A stretch of DNA of 64,000 bases, taken from Rhizobium sp. SG_E_25_P2 (GTDB taxonomy: Bacteria > Pseudomonadota > Alphaproteobacteria > Rhizobiales > Rhizobiaceae). The notes under the pieces were generated by a model. That model searched no databases, had not been told where the DNA came from, and worked only from the letters and a program-made list of their open reading frames with translations. Below, in pieces: positions 63,576 through 64,000 of this stretch. Every line of letters begins with the position of its first letter. Within the stretch, counting starts at the first letter, position 1. The stretch is taken from the NCBI RefSeq assembly GCF_029892285.1, contig NZ_JARXVM010000001.1:186001-250000 (forward strand). The letters are read 5' to 3'. Made by a program: the position numbers and the translations under genes.

Positions 63576-63944
63576 TCAATGCTGAGAAAACACCCTGCCG
63601 AGACACTCAAGCAATTGCTCGCCCTCAAAGGGTTTGGACAGAAGACAGATCGGACCGGACGCAAGGGCGTCGTCAAGCGTGGCCGTCTCCTGCAGCGCGG
63701 TCATGATGATAACGGGCAGCGAGCCCCGCCGCTTAACAATAACACGCTTAAGCTCAATACCGTTCATTCCCGACATATTGATGTCAGTGATCAGGCAATC
63801 CGTGGTGTCCGCTTCGGCGGATGCGAGAAAAGCTTCGGCATTTTCGAAGCCCGTCGCCGCATAGTCCGATGCCTGCAGCAGGCTGACAAGGGCGCGCCGC
63901 AGCGACTTGTCGTCATCAACGACGGCAATAGAGATTTCAGTCAT
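63576..63944 (-). CDS. Single-domain response regulator (CheY/FixJ-receiver type)
   Basis: A 122-aa receiver domain alone: acidic residues in VVDDDKS, Asp54 in LITDINMSGMNG, Thr in IIMTALQE, Lys in LLSKPFEG. Lacking an output domain, it would act as a phosphate relay or sink, or bind a partner. It is transcribed with the kinase (13-nt gap). ATG 63944 is preferred over the ATG two codons earlier by spacing to AGGA. Confidence 0.88.
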   Translation of the reverse strand: MTEISIAVVDDDKSLRRALVSLLQASDYAATGFENAEAFLASAEADTTDCLITDINMSGMNGIELKRVIVKRRGSLPVIIMTALQETATLDDALASGPICLLSKPFEGEQLLECLGRVFSQH

Positions 63945-64000
63945 GACCATATCCTATCTGCCGGCGTAAAGGCGCGAGCATAAGCGATGCGGCCATCTCC

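Overview
The window looks like the chromosome of a GC-rich alphaproteobacterium of the Hyphomicrobiales (Rhizobiales) type. Evidence is the fabA-fabB-fabI block next to an Irr-type Fur regulator, a cmk-rpsA pair, a membrane-anchored cytochrome c, kdsB-pheA, a TIGR02300-type acidic protein, and FixJ/FixL-style signalling. A Beijerinckiaceae-like host is a guess; the genus cannot be read from the sequence alone.

Layout. 1-25.9 kb is ordinary core genome: fatty-acid synthesis (fabI, fabB, fabA), irr, a TRIC-type channel, a YdcF-like protein, a TMEM43 homologue beside a large unknown membrane protein, an amidase, cytochrome c, kdsB, pheA, a stand-alone Lrp-type sensor domain, an RNase D-like exonuclease, an esterase-like protein, a large disordered protein, rpsA, cmk, a MacAB-type efflux pair, a glutathione transferase and tRNA-Ala(GGC).

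25.9-41.0 kb looks like a genomic island. It begins at the 3' end of tRNA-Ala, and a 96-bp segment starting there recurs, ungapped and about 90% identical, at 40,927-41,022. Its edges hold wreckage of a serine recombinase and of IS21- and IS3-type elements. The interior carries two RTX-type secreted repeat proteins (1,787 and 663 aa), an AraC-type regulator, a CRP-type regulator with an intact cyclic-nucleotide pocket, and a FecR-domain protein coupled to a CHASE2-class III nucleotide cyclase. Both RTX genes have a CRP-like palindrome starting exactly 94 nt upstream of the start codon, with a -10-like hexamer about 29-30 nt past its centre. I infer a self-contained second-messenger switch for surface proteins.

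41.7-59.4 kb is a large organosulfur-assimilation cluster. It holds two flavoproteins of unknown role, an Rrf2 repressor, two tandem SsuA-like binding proteins, ssuD-ssuC-ssuB, a flavin reductase, an msuE/ssuE-type FMN reductase, sfnG, a complete branched-chain-type (Liv) ABC transporter and sfnB. Four transcription-unit heads share an AT-rich box close to ATTCTATAGAAT, a candidate operator for the local Rrf2 protein. Together the genes would import sulfonates and sulfones, supply reduced FMN and release sulfite.

59.7-64 kb holds a lactonase-like metallo-beta-lactamase fold protein and a phosphorelay: a FixJ-type regulator, a three-PAS histidine kinase and a single-domain receiver.
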